Assembly: GCF_000062885.1 (NCBI RefSeq)
Contig: NC_009142.1
Location: forward strand, 6,065,584-6,129,583
Length of the DNA stretch: 64,000 bases
Direction of reading: 5' to 3'
DNA from: Saccharopolyspora erythraea NRRL 2338
GTDB taxonomy: Bacteria; Actinomycetota; Actinomycetes; Mycobacteriales; Pseudonocardiaceae
The position numbers and the translations under genes were made by a program. Below, in pieces: positions 8,156 through 16,886 of the stretch; position 1 is the first letter of the stretch, and the number at the start of each line of letters is the position of its first letter. Under the pieces are notes generated by a model. The model was not told where the DNA came from and ran no database searches. It saw only the letters and a list, made by a program, of their open reading frames with translations.

Positions 8156-9025
8156 TTGGCCGGCCCCAGCAGTCCGGAGCGTCCCGACCAGCAGAACGCG
8201 GGCGGCCACGCCGCGGCGGAGGCCACGCTGGGCACCGTCGGTGTGAGCAAACGCACGGCGGGCGTGGTCGAGTCGCGCCTGGCCAGCCGCCTGTGGTGGG
8301 ACGCCGACGCCGACGACTACCACCGCGAGCACGGCGACTTCCTCGGCGTCAGCGACTTCGTCTGGTGCCCGGAGGGCCTGCGCGAGTCCGAGGCCGGGCT
8401 GCTCGGCGAGGTGCGCGGCGCCGACGTGCTCGAGGTGGGCTGCGGATCGGCGCCGTGCGCGCGGTGGCTGGCCGCCCAGGGCGCCCGCCCGGTGGGCCTG
8501 GACATCTCGGCCGGGATGCTGCGCCACGCCGCCGAGGGCGCCGGGCGCAGCGGCATCGACGTCCCGCTGGTGCAGGCCAGCGCCGACGCCCTGCCCTTCG
8601 CCGACGACTCCTTCGACATCGCGTGCTCGGCCTTCGGCGGGGTGCCGTTCGTCGCCGACTCCGGCGCGGTGATGCGGGAGGTGGCGCGAGTGCTGCGCCC
8701 CGGCGGCCGCTGGGTCTTCGCGGTGACCCATCCGATGCGGTGGATGTTCTCCGACGACCCCGGCCCCGACGGTCTCACCGTCATCCAGTCCTACTTCGAC
8801 CGCACTCCTTACGTGGAGGTCGACGGCAACGGCCGGGCCACCTACGTCGAGCACCACCGCACGCTCGGCGACTACGTCGGCCAGCTCGCCGCGGCCGGGC
8901 TGCGGCTGGTGGAGCTGGTGGAGCCGGAGTGGCCGGAGGGCCACACGCAGGTCTGGGGGCAGTGGAGCCCGCTGCGCGGCAGGCTGTTTCCCGGAACCGC
9001 GATCTTCCGGTGCGTGCTGGGCTGA
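8156..9025 (+). CDS. Class I SAM-dependent methyltransferase
   Basis: 289 residues. Motif I is VLEVGCGSAPCARWLA, followed by motif II (VGLDISAGML), motif III-type DALPFADDSFDIACSAFG and the post-III segment VLRPGGRWVFAVTHPMRW, giving a methyltransf_11-type Rossmann fold that uses S-adenosylmethionine. The acceptor cannot be predicted. The start is a TTG at 8156 with GGAGG seven bases upstream; upstream in-frame ATGs lack a site. The GNAT gene follows 28 bp downstream on the same strand. The family is conserved beside rpsA in related actinomycetes (recalled, not checked). Confidence 0.85.
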   Translation: MAGPSSPERPDQQNAGGHAAAEATLGTVGVSKRTAGVVESRLASRLWWDADADDYHREHGDFLGVSDFVWCPEGLRESEAGLLGEVRGADVLEVGCGSAPCARWLAAQGARPVGLDISAGMLRHAAEGAGRSGIDVPLVQASADALPFADDSFDIACSAFGGVPFVADSGAVMREVARVLRPGGRWVFAVTHPMRWMFSDDPGPDGLTVIQSYFDRTPYVEVDGNGRATYVEHHRTLGDYVGQLAAAGLRLVELVEPEWPEGHTQVWGQWSPLRGRLFPGTAIFRCVLG

Positions 9026-9053
9026 CGACGGCGGCGAGGGGGCGGGGAAAGGC

Positions 9054-9992
9054 GTGAGCAGGGCGCAGGAACTCCTGGACGCGCAGTCCGCCCGGTTCGC
9101 GGCGCTGGACCCGTGGCTGCCGGACCGCTACCTGCTGCCCCGCGGTGAGCCGATCATGGCGCGGGTGCCCGGCGGGGAGGCGGTCGCCGGCCTTGTCGCG
9201 CACACCCGGCACGAGCCGGGCTCGCAGCAGAGCCTGTGGCAGGCGCTGGACACCTTCGAGCTGTTCCCGATCGTCGGCGATCACCCGCGCACCGGGATGG
9301 ACGCGCTGCTGACCGCCTGGCGCGCGCAGCTCGCCCAGCACGGCGCGCCGTCGACCGACTCCGCCTGCGTGGTGATGTGGCCGAGCCGGGACGTGCCGGC
9401 CACCAGGTCGCTGCTGGACCACGGTTTCACCCCGCTGTCGGTGCTCGCGGTGCGACCGCCGTCACCCGAACCCGAGGTCCCCAATACGAAACTCTCTGGT
9501 ACCGTAAAGATTCGTCGGGCCGGACCGGCCGACCTGGACGCCGTCGTCGAGCTCACGCTGGAAGAGCTGGACTACGCCGCCCTGGTCGGCGCCTCGACCC
9601 GGCGCCCGAACGCCCGCGAGCTGAAGCGGGGCTCCGCCGGGGTGCGCCTGCACGCCGGGGACCCGGTCTGGCTCGCGGAGCTGGACGGGCGGCCGGTCGC
9701 GGTCGCCGAGTGCGGCTGGTTCGACACCGAACGCCACGAAGGCGGGCACCGGCTCAGGCCAGGCCGCTGGGCCTACGTCAACTGCGTGTCCGTGCGCGAC
9801 GAAGCGCGCGGCACCGGCATCGGCCGGGAGCTGATGGCCGTGGCGCACGAGGAGTTCGCCCGCGCCGGAGCGGTCGGCAGCTTCCTGTACTACAACCCAC
9901 CGAACCCACTGTCCTCGGTGTTCTGGCCCCGTCAGGGCTACCGGCCACTGTGGACGATGTGGGAGGTGCGCCCCGCCACCGCGCTGCGCTGA
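9054..9992 (+). CDS. GNAT-family N-acetyltransferase
   Basis: 312 residues with a GTG start behind a GGGGAAAGG purine run. The C-terminal half (about residues 155-305) is a GNAT domain: VKIRRAGPADLDAVVELTLEEL for beta1-alpha1, then YVNCVSVRDEARGTGIGREL containing the acetyl-CoA pyrophosphate-binding R/Q-x-x-G-x-G/A loop. The N-terminal 150 residues look like a degenerate second GNAT unit (ACVVMWPSRDVPATRSLLDHGFTPL), as in tandem GNAT proteins. The substrate is unknown. A short hairpin separates it from the next gene. Confidence 0.82.
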   Translation: MSRAQELLDAQSARFAALDPWLPDRYLLPRGEPIMARVPGGEAVAGLVAHTRHEPGSQQSLWQALDTFELFPIVGDHPRTGMDALLTAWRAQLAQHGAPSTDSACVVMWPSRDVPATRSLLDHGFTPLSVLAVRPPSPEPEVPNTKLSGTVKIRRAGPADLDAVVELTLEELDYAALVGASTRRPNARELKRGSAGVRLHAGDPVWLAELDGRPVAVAECGWFDTERHEGGHRLRPGRWAYVNCVSVRDEARGTGIGRELMAVAHEEFARAGAVGSFLYYNPPNPLSSVFWPRQGYRPLWTMWEVRPATALR

Positions 9993-10026
9993 CGCTCGCC
10001 GGTGGCCGCGCACCGCCACCGGAGCG
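9993..10026 (+). terminator. Inverted repeat after the GNAT gene
   Basis: CGCTCGCCGGTGGC at 9993-10006 pairs with GCCACCGGAGCG at 10015-10026 (one bulge). It sits directly after the stop and before an independent Shine-Dalgarno site, so it may end the methyltransferase-GNAT unit. Moderate strength and no U-tract. Confidence 0.45.
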
Positions 10027-10044
10027 AGAAGTCGAGGGAACGGC

Positions 10045-10716
10045 GTGGAGATCGTCGCGGAGGGCGTCGAGGTCACCGGCGCGCACGGACCGCTGCTGCA
10101 ACGCACGTCGCTGCGCGTGCGCGGCGGCCGGCTCCTGCTGGTCGCGGGTGACTCGGAAATCGCGCGGACCGCACTGGCGCTGACGCTGGCCGGCCGGCTC
10201 GCCCCCACCGCGGGCACGGTCCGGCTGGACGGCACGATCACCCCCGCGGGCCTGCGCGAGGCGGTCGCGGTCGTGGACGCGCCGGAGGTCACCGAGCCCG
10301 AGCCGACGGTGTCGGTGCGCACGGTCGTGGCCGAGGGGCTCAGCTTCGCCGGGCTGGCGTCGCGCCGGTCGCAGGTGCGCACCTGGCTGGCGGCCCACGA
10401 CGCCGACCAGCACGAGCGCGAGCGGTTCGAGAACCTGCCCGCCCTGGTGCGCACCCGCCTGCTGGTCGACCTCGCACGCGCCGCCGACCCCCGCGCTCTG
10501 GTCCTGGACTCCCCCGACCGCCACGGCGGCGACCCCGCCGGCTGGTACTCGCTGGCCCGCCGAGAGGCCGAGCGCGGCCGGGCCGTGGTCGTGGCCTGCT
10601 CGACCCACTCGGCCCTGCGGCTGCAAGCCCCGCACGCGCTGATCGGCGAGGACAACCGGCCCGAAGACACCGAAGTGGATCTCAACCCCGCTCACAGTGA
10701 AGGTTCTCCCCGATGA
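10045..10716 (+). CDS. ABC-ATPase-like protein without Walker A lysine, partner of YhgE/Pip
   Basis: 223 residues with the overall layout of an ABC nucleotide-binding domain. The Walker A position reads VAGDSEIARTALALTLAG, without the G-K-S/T needed for phosphate binding, and no canonical LSGGQ is visible (FENLPALVRTRLLVDLARA occupies the place). A Walker-B-like RALVLDSPDRHGGD remains, with Ser-Pro where Asp-Glu is expected. It is therefore probably not an active ATPase. Its stop overlaps the ATG of the next gene (ATGA), so the two are made together; it may serve as a structural or regulatory partner of the membrane protein. GTG start at 10045 after GAGGGAACGGC. Confidence 0.7.
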   Translation: MEIVAEGVEVTGAHGPLLQRTSLRVRGGRLLLVAGDSEIARTALALTLAGRLAPTAGTVRLDGTITPAGLREAVAVVDAPEVTEPEPTVSVRTVVAEGLSFAGLASRRSQVRTWLAAHDADQHERERFENLPALVRTRLLVDLARAADPRALVLDSPDRHGGDPAGWYSLARREAERGRAVVVACSTHSALRLQAPHALIGEDNRPEDTEVDLNPAHSEGSPR

Positions 10717-12779
10717 CCACGTTCCGCCTCGCCCGCACCGAGCTGCGCAGGCTGACCTCGGGCAAGCTCCCGAAGCTCGCGCTGCTGGCGGTCACCCTGG
10801 TGCCGCTGCTCTACGGCGCGATGTACCTGTACGCGAACTGGGACCCCTACGGCAGGCTGAGCTCGGTGCCCGCCGCCGTGGTGATCGACGACGAGGGTGC
10901 CGCGCGCGACGACGGCACCCGGTTGCAGGCCGGTCAGGACGTCTTCGACGAGCTGCTGGAATCCGGCACCTTCGACTGGCAGCGGGTCAGCGAAACCCAG
11001 GCGCAGCAAGGTGTTTCCAGCGGCCGCTACACCTTCGCCCTGGTGGTGCCGAAGGACTTCTCCGGCGCGCTGCTCTCCCCCGGCGAGTTCGAGCCGCGCC
11101 AGGCCCGGCTGCGGCTGATCACCAACGACGCCAACAACTACCTGGTCGGCACCATCGCCGACAAGGTCGTCTCCGAGGTGCGCAAGGCGGTCGCCGAGAA
11201 CGCGGGCACCGAGGCCGCCGAGCAGTTCCTGCTCGGCTTCAGCACGGTGCACGACAAGACCGTGCAGGCCGCCGACGGCGCGGGCAAGCTCGCCGACGGC
11301 GCGGACCGCCTGCGCGACGGCATGGGGCAGGCCAAGGACGGCACCGCGCAGCTCTCCTCCGGTGCCCACCAACTGCTCGACGGCCACCACCGGCTCGCCG
11401 ACGGCTCCGAGCAGCTCGCCGAAGGCACCGGCAGGCTCACCAACGGCGCCGACCGGCTGCACGGCGGGCTCACCCAGCTGCGCCAGGCCACCGCGGCGCT
11501 GCCCGAGCAGACCGCCAAGCTCGCCGACGGTGCCGACAAGGTCGCCGACGGCAACGAGAAGCTGGCCGACAAGGCCGACGTGCTCGGCGGGGTCTCGCAG
11601 GACATCGTCGACAACCTCGACCAGTCCAAGGCCCGCATCGCCGACCAGCTCCGGCAGGCCGGTGTCGACCAGGCCACCATCGACCGCGTCACCGCGGGGC
11701 TGGACCAGCTCAACAGCCCCGTCACCGACGCCAACGGCAAGGTGCAGGACCAGGTCGGGCAGTTGCGCGCGCTGGCCGACGGCTCCCGGCAGGTCGCCGA
11801 CGGCAACCGCAAGCTCGCCGACGCCACCCCCGCGATGACCGGTGCCATCGGGCAGCTCACCGACGGAGCGGGCCGGCTCTCCGACGGTGCGAACCAGCTC
11901 AACGACGGTGCCGTGCAGCTGCGCGACGGCGAGCGCGAAGCGCTCAACGGCACCAGCGAGCTCACCGACGGCGCCGACCGGCTGGCCGGTGGAGCCCAGC
12001 AGCTCGCCGACGGCTCCGGGCAGCTCGCCGACGGCTCCAACACGCTGGCCGACGAGCTCGGCAAGGGCGCCGACGACATCCCGCACCCGGACGACCCGAC
12101 GCGGGAGGCCACCGCCTCCACCATCGGCGACCCGGTCGCCGTCGACACCCACGCCCAGGTCAGCGCCTCCACCTACGGCGCCGGGCTCGCCCCGTTCTTC
12201 ATGGGGCTGGCGCTGTGGATCGGCGGGTTCGTGCTGTTCCTGCTGATGCGCCCGCTCTCCAGTCGGGCGCTGGCCGCCGGGGTCGCGCCGTGGCGGATCG
12301 CGCTCGGCGGCTGGCTGCCTGCCGCGATCGTCGGGCTGGTGCAGGCGGTGCTGCTCTACGCGGTCGTGGTGTTCGCCGTCGGCGTCCACCCCGCCCACGC
12401 CTGGTGGACGCTGGCGTTCCTGGTGCTGACCTCGTTCGCGTTCACCGCGGTCGTGCACGCCCTCAACGCGGCCTTCGGGCCGAAGGGCAAGTTCATCGCG
12501 CTGATCATCCTGGTCCTGCAGCTGGTCACCGCGGGCGGCACGTTCCCGTGGCAGACCATCCCCGAACCGCTGCACCCGCTGCACCAGGTGCTGCCGCTGA
12601 GCTACGTCGTCAGCGGCCTGCGGCACCTGCTCTACGGCGGACCCGGCATGGCGGCGGTGACGAACGCGGCGGGCGTGCTGCTGTGCTACCTGGTGGCCGG
12701 GCTGCTGCTGAGCACCATCGCCGCCTGGCGGCAGCGGGTCTGGACCCCGGCACGGCTCAAGCCGGAGCTGTCGCTGTAG
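10713..12779 (+). CDS. YhgE/Pip-domain membrane protein
   Basis: 688 residues. One N-terminal membrane segment (about 17-40, LALLAVTLVPLLYGAMYLYAN) precedes a YhgE/Pip extracytoplasmic domain. A long stretch (about residues 185-450) of short repeats built on LADGAxxLxDG follows, typical of this family and probably a helical rod outside the cell. About five further membrane segments lie at the C-terminus, from FFMGLALWIGGFVLFLLM to GVLLCYLVAGLLLSTIAAW, in ABC-2-permease style. Homologues include phage-infection protein Pip and ESX-associated or MmpL-like exporters; the function here is unknown. Coupled to the preceding ABC-like gene. Confidence 0.85.
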   Translation: MTTFRLARTELRRLTSGKLPKLALLAVTLVPLLYGAMYLYANWDPYGRLSSVPAAVVIDDEGAARDDGTRLQAGQDVFDELLESGTFDWQRVSETQAQQGVSSGRYTFALVVPKDFSGALLSPGEFEPRQARLRLITNDANNYLVGTIADKVVSEVRKAVAENAGTEAAEQFLLGFSTVHDKTVQAADGAGKLADGADRLRDGMGQAKDGTAQLSSGAHQLLDGHHRLADGSEQLAEGTGRLTNGADRLHGGLTQLRQATAALPEQTAKLADGADKVADGNEKLADKADVLGGVSQDIVDNLDQSKARIADQLRQAGVDQATIDRVTAGLDQLNSPVTDANGKVQDQVGQLRALADGSRQVADGNRKLADATPAMTGAIGQLTDGAGRLSDGANQLNDGAVQLRDGEREALNGTSELTDGADRLAGGAQQLADGSGQLADGSNTLADELGKGADDIPHPDDPTREATASTIGDPVAVDTHAQVSASTYGAGLAPFFMGLALWIGGFVLFLLMRPLSSRALAAGVAPWRIALGGWLPAAIVGLVQAVLLYAVVVFAVGVHPAHAWWTLAFLVLTSFAFTAVVHALNAAFGPKGKFIALIILVLQLVTAGGTFPWQTIPEPLHPLHQVLPLSYVVSGLRHLLYGGPGMAAVTNAAGVLLCYLVAGLLLSTIAAWRQRVWTPARLKPELSL

Positions 12780-12799
12780 CGCAGCCCCCGCAACAGCGC

Positions 12800-12834
12800 G
12801 AAGGGGTGGGCGGATCGGATCCGCCCACCCCTTC
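12800..12834. terminator. Bidirectional terminator between convergent genes
   Basis: A perfect 17-bp inverted repeat (GAAGGGGTGGGCGGATC around a central G), followed on the plus strand by GGGCTTT. It lies 21 bp after the YhgE/Pip stop and 27 bp before the VOC stop, so it serves both strands. Confidence 0.9.
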
Positions 12835-12860
12835 GGGCTTTCGTCGTGGAGCCGCGCCCG

Positions 12861-13292
12861 CTACAGCGCGGACTCCCCGGCGGGTTCGGCCGCCGGCTCG
12901 TCGACGGGCTCGTCGTAACGGGCGATCTCGATGAGGTTGCCGTCCGGGTCCCGCAGGTACAGCGAGGTGATCGGGCCGAGCGCGCCGGTGCGGCTCACCG
13001 GGCCCTCCTCGATGCGGACGTCGCAGGCCCGCAGCTGGTCCTGGACCTCGCTGATCGCGCTGGACGTGACGAAGCACAGGTTGGCCGAACCGGGCACCGG
13101 GTGCGTAGCCGTGGGCTCCACCAGCTCGCTGGCCGCGTGCAGCTTGATCGTCTGCCGGCCGAAGCTCACCGCGCGCCGGTCACCGGAGAAGGTCACCGCG
13201 CGCATGCCCAGAATCCGCTCGTAGAAATCCACTGCCCGATCGACATCGGCCACGGTGAGGACCAGGTGGTCCACTCTGTCGATGCTGATCAT
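12861..13292 (-). CDS. VOC-superfamily (glyoxalase/dioxygenase-like) protein
   Basis: 143 residues made of two beta-alpha-beta-beta-beta units. Likely metal ligands are His in VDHLVLTV near the N-terminus, His in TIKLHAA and Glu in DPDGNLIEIARY, the usual H/E pattern of metal-bound VOC proteins. The family ranges from glyoxalase I to fosfomycin resistance and ring-cleavage enzymes; this sequence does not decide among them. The Shine-Dalgarno site AGGAG stands four bases before the ATG. The last 20 residues are an acidic, Ala/Pro-rich tail outside the fold. Confidence 0.8.
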   Translation of the reverse strand: MISIDRVDHLVLTVADVDRAVDFYERILGMRAVTFSGDRRAVSFGRQTIKLHAASELVEPTATHPVPGSANLCFVTSSAISEVQDQLRACDVRIEEGPVSRTGALGPITSLYLRDPDGNLIEIARYDEPVDEPAAEPAGESAL

Positions 13293-13481
13293 GCTGCTCC
13301 TGTATGGGACGGTTCGCGAAGTACGAAGGCTATCGGGACCGGCTCACCGCGTTCGAGCGCGGTCCGCCGGTGTGGCGCCCATCCAAGGGGATGCCGCCGA
13401 TCCGGCGCTCCGCAACCGCGATTTCGTGACCAGGACGCAACATCCCGTCACCAGTCGACAGCGGACAGTCGCTCGCGGCGC

Positions 13482-16166
13482 TCAGTGCGCCGCGGCGTCC
13501 CACGAGCCGCCGACGCCGACCGAGACCTCCAGCGGCACGTCCAGCGCGTAGGCGGCGCCCATGCGCTCCCGCACGAGCCGCTCGACCTCCTCGCGCTCGC
13601 CGTCGGCGACCTCGATGATCAGCTCGTCGTGGACCTGCAGCAGCATCCGCGAACGCAGCGGCCGCAGCGCCTCGTGCACGTCGAGCATCGCGACCTTGAT
13701 GATGTCGGCCGCGCTGCCCTGGATCGGCGCGTTGAGCGCCATCCGCTCGGCCATGTCGCGCCGCTGGCGGTTGTCGCTGTTCAGGTCGGGCAGGTAGCGG
13801 CGCCTGCCCAGGATGGTCGAGGTGTAGCCGTCCTTGCGCGCCTGGTCGACGACGTCGCGCAGGTAGTCGCGGACCGAGCCGAAGCGGGCGAAGTAGGCCT
13901 CCATCTGCTCGCGTGCGTCCTCGGTGGAGATCCGCAGCTGCTGGGCCAGCCCGAAGGCCGACAGGCCGTAGGCCAGGCCGTAGGACATCGCCTTGACCCG
14001 CCTGCGCAGCTCGTGGTCGACCTCGTCGATCGGCACCCCGAACGCCCGGGAGGCGACGTAGTTGTGCAGATCCTCACCGGTGCGGAACGCCTCGATGAGC
14101 CCTTCGTCACCGGACAGGTGCGCCATGATGCGCATCTCGATCTGGCTGTAGTCGGCCGTCATCAGCTCGGAGTAGCCCTCGCCGACGACGAAGACCTCCC
14201 GGATCCGGCGGCCCTCCTCGGTGCGGATCGGGATGTTCTGCAGGTTCGGCTCGGTCGAGGACAGCCTGCCGGTGGCGGCGATGGTCTGGTTCAGCGTGGT
14301 GTGGATGCGGCCGTCGTCCGCGATCGACTTGACCAGTCCGTCCACAGTGGTCTTGAGCCGGGTCGCGTCGCGGTGCTCCAGCATGTGCTGCAGGAACGGG
14401 TGCTCGGTCTTCTCGTACAGGCTCTGCAGCGCCTCGGCGTCGGTGGTGTAGCCGGTCTTGGTGCGCTTGGTCTTGGGCATGCCCAGCTCGTCGAAGAGCA
14501 CCACCTGCAGCTGCTTGGGCGAACCGAGGTTGATCTCCTTGCCGATGACGCCGTAGGCGTCCTGGGCGGCCTGCTTGACGCGCGCGGCGAAGTGCGCGCC
14601 GAGCCCGGCGAGCTGGTCGGCGTCGACGGCGATGCCCGCGGCCTCCAGCTCCGAGAGCACCTGCAGCAGCGGCAGCTCCAGCTCGGTCAGCAGCCGGGTG
14701 CTGTCGATGCGGGCCAGCTCGTCGTCGAGGGTGTCGGCCAGCTCGGCGACCGCGCGGGCGCGCACCAGCTCCGACGCGGCGGCGCCTGCCTTGGTCTGCT
14801 CCTCGTCCTCCAGCAGGGAGAGCTGGCCGTCGTCCTCGCCCTGCTCTGCCCGCAGCTCCCGCTGGAGGTAGCGCACCACCAGGTCGGGTAGGTCGAAGGA
14901 GCGCTGCCCCGGCCGCACCAGGTAGGCCGCCAGCGCCGTGTCGCTGCTCAGGCCCGCCAGCTTCCACCCGCGGTCGCGGACGGCGTGCAGCGGCCCCTTG
15001 ACGTCGTGGGCGGCCTTGGGGAAGGCCGGATCGGCCAGCCAGGCCGACAGCGCGCGCTCGTCGTCGTCGGTCAGCGTGCGGGCGTCGACGAAGGCACCCG
15101 CGCCGTCGGCGGTCACCAGCGCCAGGCCGTCCAGGTCGCCGCTGCCGCGCGACCAGGTGCAGGTGAAGGACAGGCCCACCCGGCGGCCGTCGCGGGCGTG
15201 CTCGTCCAGCCAGGCGGCCACCGCGCCGGGGGCGAGGACGCCGCCGCTGACCTCGAAGCCCTCCTCGACCTCCGGCTCGGCCGCCGACAGCGTCGAGAAC
15301 AGCCGCTCCCGCAGCACCCGGAACTCCAGGTCGTCGAAGAGCCGGTGGACGGCGTCGCGGTCCCACTGGCGCACCGCCAGGTCGGCGGGGGCCAGCTCCA
15401 GCGGCACGTCCTTGACCAGCTCGGTGAGCTGGCGGTTGAGCAGCACCGCCGACAGGTTCGCGCGCAGCGCGTCGCCCGCCTTGCCCTTGACCTCGTCGAC
15501 GCGGTCGACCAGCCCGGCCAGCGAACCGAACTGCTGGATCCACTTGGTGACGGTCTTCTCCCCCACGCCCGGGATCTTGGGCAGGTTGTCCGACGGGTCG
15601 CCCCGCAGCGCGGCGAAGTCGGGGTACTGCTCGGGCGAGAGGCCGTACTTGTCGCTCACCGCCTGCGGCGTGAACCGGGTCAGTTCCGAAACGCCCTTGG
15701 TCGGGTAGAGCACCGTGACCGCGTCGGTGACGAGCTGGAGCGCGTCGCGGTCGCCGGTGCAGATGGAGACCTTGAAGCCCTCGCCGGTGGCCTGCGTGGT
15801 CAGCGTGGCGATGACGTCGTCGGCCTCGTAGTGCTCCTTGCTCAGCGTCGGGACGCACAGCGCGGCCAGCACGTCCTGGATCAGGCTGACCTGGCCCTTG
15901 AACTCGTCGGGCGTCGTGCCGCGGGTGGCCTTGTAGTCGGCGAAGGTCTCGGAGCGGAAGGTCTTGCGCGAGACGTCGAAGGCGACCGCGAGGTGGGTCG
16001 GCTGCTCGTCGCGGAGCAGGTTGATCAGCATGGACGTGAACCCGTAGACCGCGTTGGTGTGCTGGCCCGTGCCGGTCTGGAAGTTCTCCTTCGGCAGGGC
16101 GTAGAAGGCGCGGTAGGCCATCGAGTGGCCGTCGATCAGCAGCAGGCGGCGGTCTTCGGAATCCAT
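13482..16166 (-). CDS. polA: DNA polymerase I
   Basis: 894 residues. The N-terminal 5' nuclease (about 1-310) begins RRLLLIDGHSMAYRAFYALP and includes the acidic metal-binding segment YEADDVIATL and the helix-hairpin-helix GVGEKTVTKW. The middle domain (about 330-500) has the 3'-5' exonuclease fold, but the catalytic DxE is replaced (LDGLALVTADG), so proofreading is probably absent, as in other actinobacterial Pol I. The polymerase domain has motif A MTADYSQIEMRIMAH, motif B RRRVKAMSYGLAYGLS and motif C LLQVHDELIIEV. It fills gaps in repair and replaces Okazaki primers. Start ATG 16166; a GTG at 16169 would add one residue. Confidence 0.97.
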   Translation of the reverse strand: MDSEDRRLLLIDGHSMAYRAFYALPKENFQTGTGQHTNAVYGFTSMLINLLRDEQPTHLAVAFDVSRKTFRSETFADYKATRGTTPDEFKGQVSLIQDVLAALCVPTLSKEHYEADDVIATLTTQATGEGFKVSICTGDRDALQLVTDAVTVLYPTKGVSELTRFTPQAVSDKYGLSPEQYPDFAALRGDPSDNLPKIPGVGEKTVTKWIQQFGSLAGLVDRVDEVKGKAGDALRANLSAVLLNRQLTELVKDVPLELAPADLAVRQWDRDAVHRLFDDLEFRVLRERLFSTLSAAEPEVEEGFEVSGGVLAPGAVAAWLDEHARDGRRVGLSFTCTWSRGSGDLDGLALVTADGAGAFVDARTLTDDDERALSAWLADPAFPKAAHDVKGPLHAVRDRGWKLAGLSSDTALAAYLVRPGQRSFDLPDLVVRYLQRELRAEQGEDDGQLSLLEDEEQTKAGAAASELVRARAVAELADTLDDELARIDSTRLLTELELPLLQVLSELEAAGIAVDADQLAGLGAHFAARVKQAAQDAYGVIGKEINLGSPKQLQVVLFDELGMPKTKRTKTGYTTDAEALQSLYEKTEHPFLQHMLEHRDATRLKTTVDGLVKSIADDGRIHTTLNQTIAATGRLSSTEPNLQNIPIRTEEGRRIREVFVVGEGYSELMTADYSQIEMRIMAHLSGDEGLIEAFRTGEDLHNYVASRAFGVPIDEVDHELRRRVKAMSYGLAYGLSAFGLAQQLRISTEDAREQMEAYFARFGSVRDYLRDVVDQARKDGYTSTILGRRRYLPDLNSDNRQRRDMAERMALNAPIQGSAADIIKVAMLDVHEALRPLRSRMLLQVHDELIIEVADGEREEVERLVRERMGAAYALDVPLEVSVGVGGSWDAAAH

Positions 16167-16231
16167 CACGGCAGGCGAGTCTAGGCTTAACCCCCGACAG
16201 GGGGTACGTGGAGGCGAAGGAGCGGACGACG

Positions 16232-16681
16232 GTGCCTGCGACCAACGGGAACAGCCCCGTGAACAGCGCGAACGACGACGTGGTGCGGAACATCCTCGCC
16301 GCCGACGAGCAGCTCATCGACCGGATGGGCATGGAGATCACCGAACACGGCCCCGATCGGGTGGTCGGGACGCTGCCGGTGAAGGGCAACCGCCAGCCCT
16401 ACGGTCTCCTGCACGGCGGCGCCAACGCGGTGCTCGCCGAGACGATCGGCTCGGTCGCCGCGGCCATCCACGCGGGGCCGGAGCGGATCGCCGTCGGCCT
16501 GGAGCTGTCGTGCACGCACCACCGGTCGGCGACCGAGGGCATCGTCACCGGCGTCGCGACGCCCGTGCACCAGGGGCGCGGCACCGCCACCTACGAGATC
16601 GTGATCACCGACGAGCAGGGACGCCGCACCTGCACCGCCCGCCTCACCTGCGTGCTGCGGGACCGGCCCGCGGACAGCTGA
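16232..16681 (+). CDS. Hotdog-fold thioesterase, PaaI-like
   Basis: 149 residues. The hotdog helix segment GLLHGGANAVLAETIGSVAA is the PaaI/acyl-CoA thioesterase signature (HGG with the catalytic acid in AE), followed by strands ELSCTHHRSATEGIVTGVA and TYEIVITDEQGR. It probably hydrolyses aryl- or acyl-CoA thioesters. The chosen start is GTG 16232 with AAGGAG nine bases upstream; a GTG at 16208 has a weaker site. It is divergent from polA with about 65 bp between starts. Confidence 0.85.
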   Translation: MPATNGNSPVNSANDDVVRNILAADEQLIDRMGMEITEHGPDRVVGTLPVKGNRQPYGLLHGGANAVLAETIGSVAAAIHAGPERIAVGLELSCTHHRSATEGIVTGVATPVHQGRGTATYEIVITDEQGRRTCTARLTCVLRDRPADS

Positions 16682-16886
16682 GCGGCCACGGCGGCCGGGC
16701 GGCCTCGGCGCTGCCCGGCCGCCGTGCGCGTCAGGTGGGGGCGCCTGGCCGCTGCCAGGGCGCGTCGTCAGGGCCGCCGCCGGGCGGAATCGACTCGTAG
16801 CCAGGTCCGCCGTCGGGAGCGCCGCCCTCGATGCGCGACGTCAGGAGCCGCCGTCAAGGCCCGCATTCGCAGGTGCCCGCCTGCCC

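Noticed and set aside
11270-12060. Short regular repeats that might suggest a CRISPR array
   Set aside because: The repeats are in-frame degenerate codons of the LADGA rod in a membrane protein; no constant repeat with unique spacers and no cas genes.
10692-12626. 644-codon minus-strand frame opposite the YhgE/Pip gene, with regular repeats
   Set aside because: The repeats mirror the LADGA repeats of the real gene; no start site and no family.
13304-13429. 41-codon plus-strand frame MGRFAKYEGYRDRL... between the VOC and polA genes
   Set aside because: No Shine-Dalgarno site, no known family, and it lies in the leader of the divergent VOC gene.
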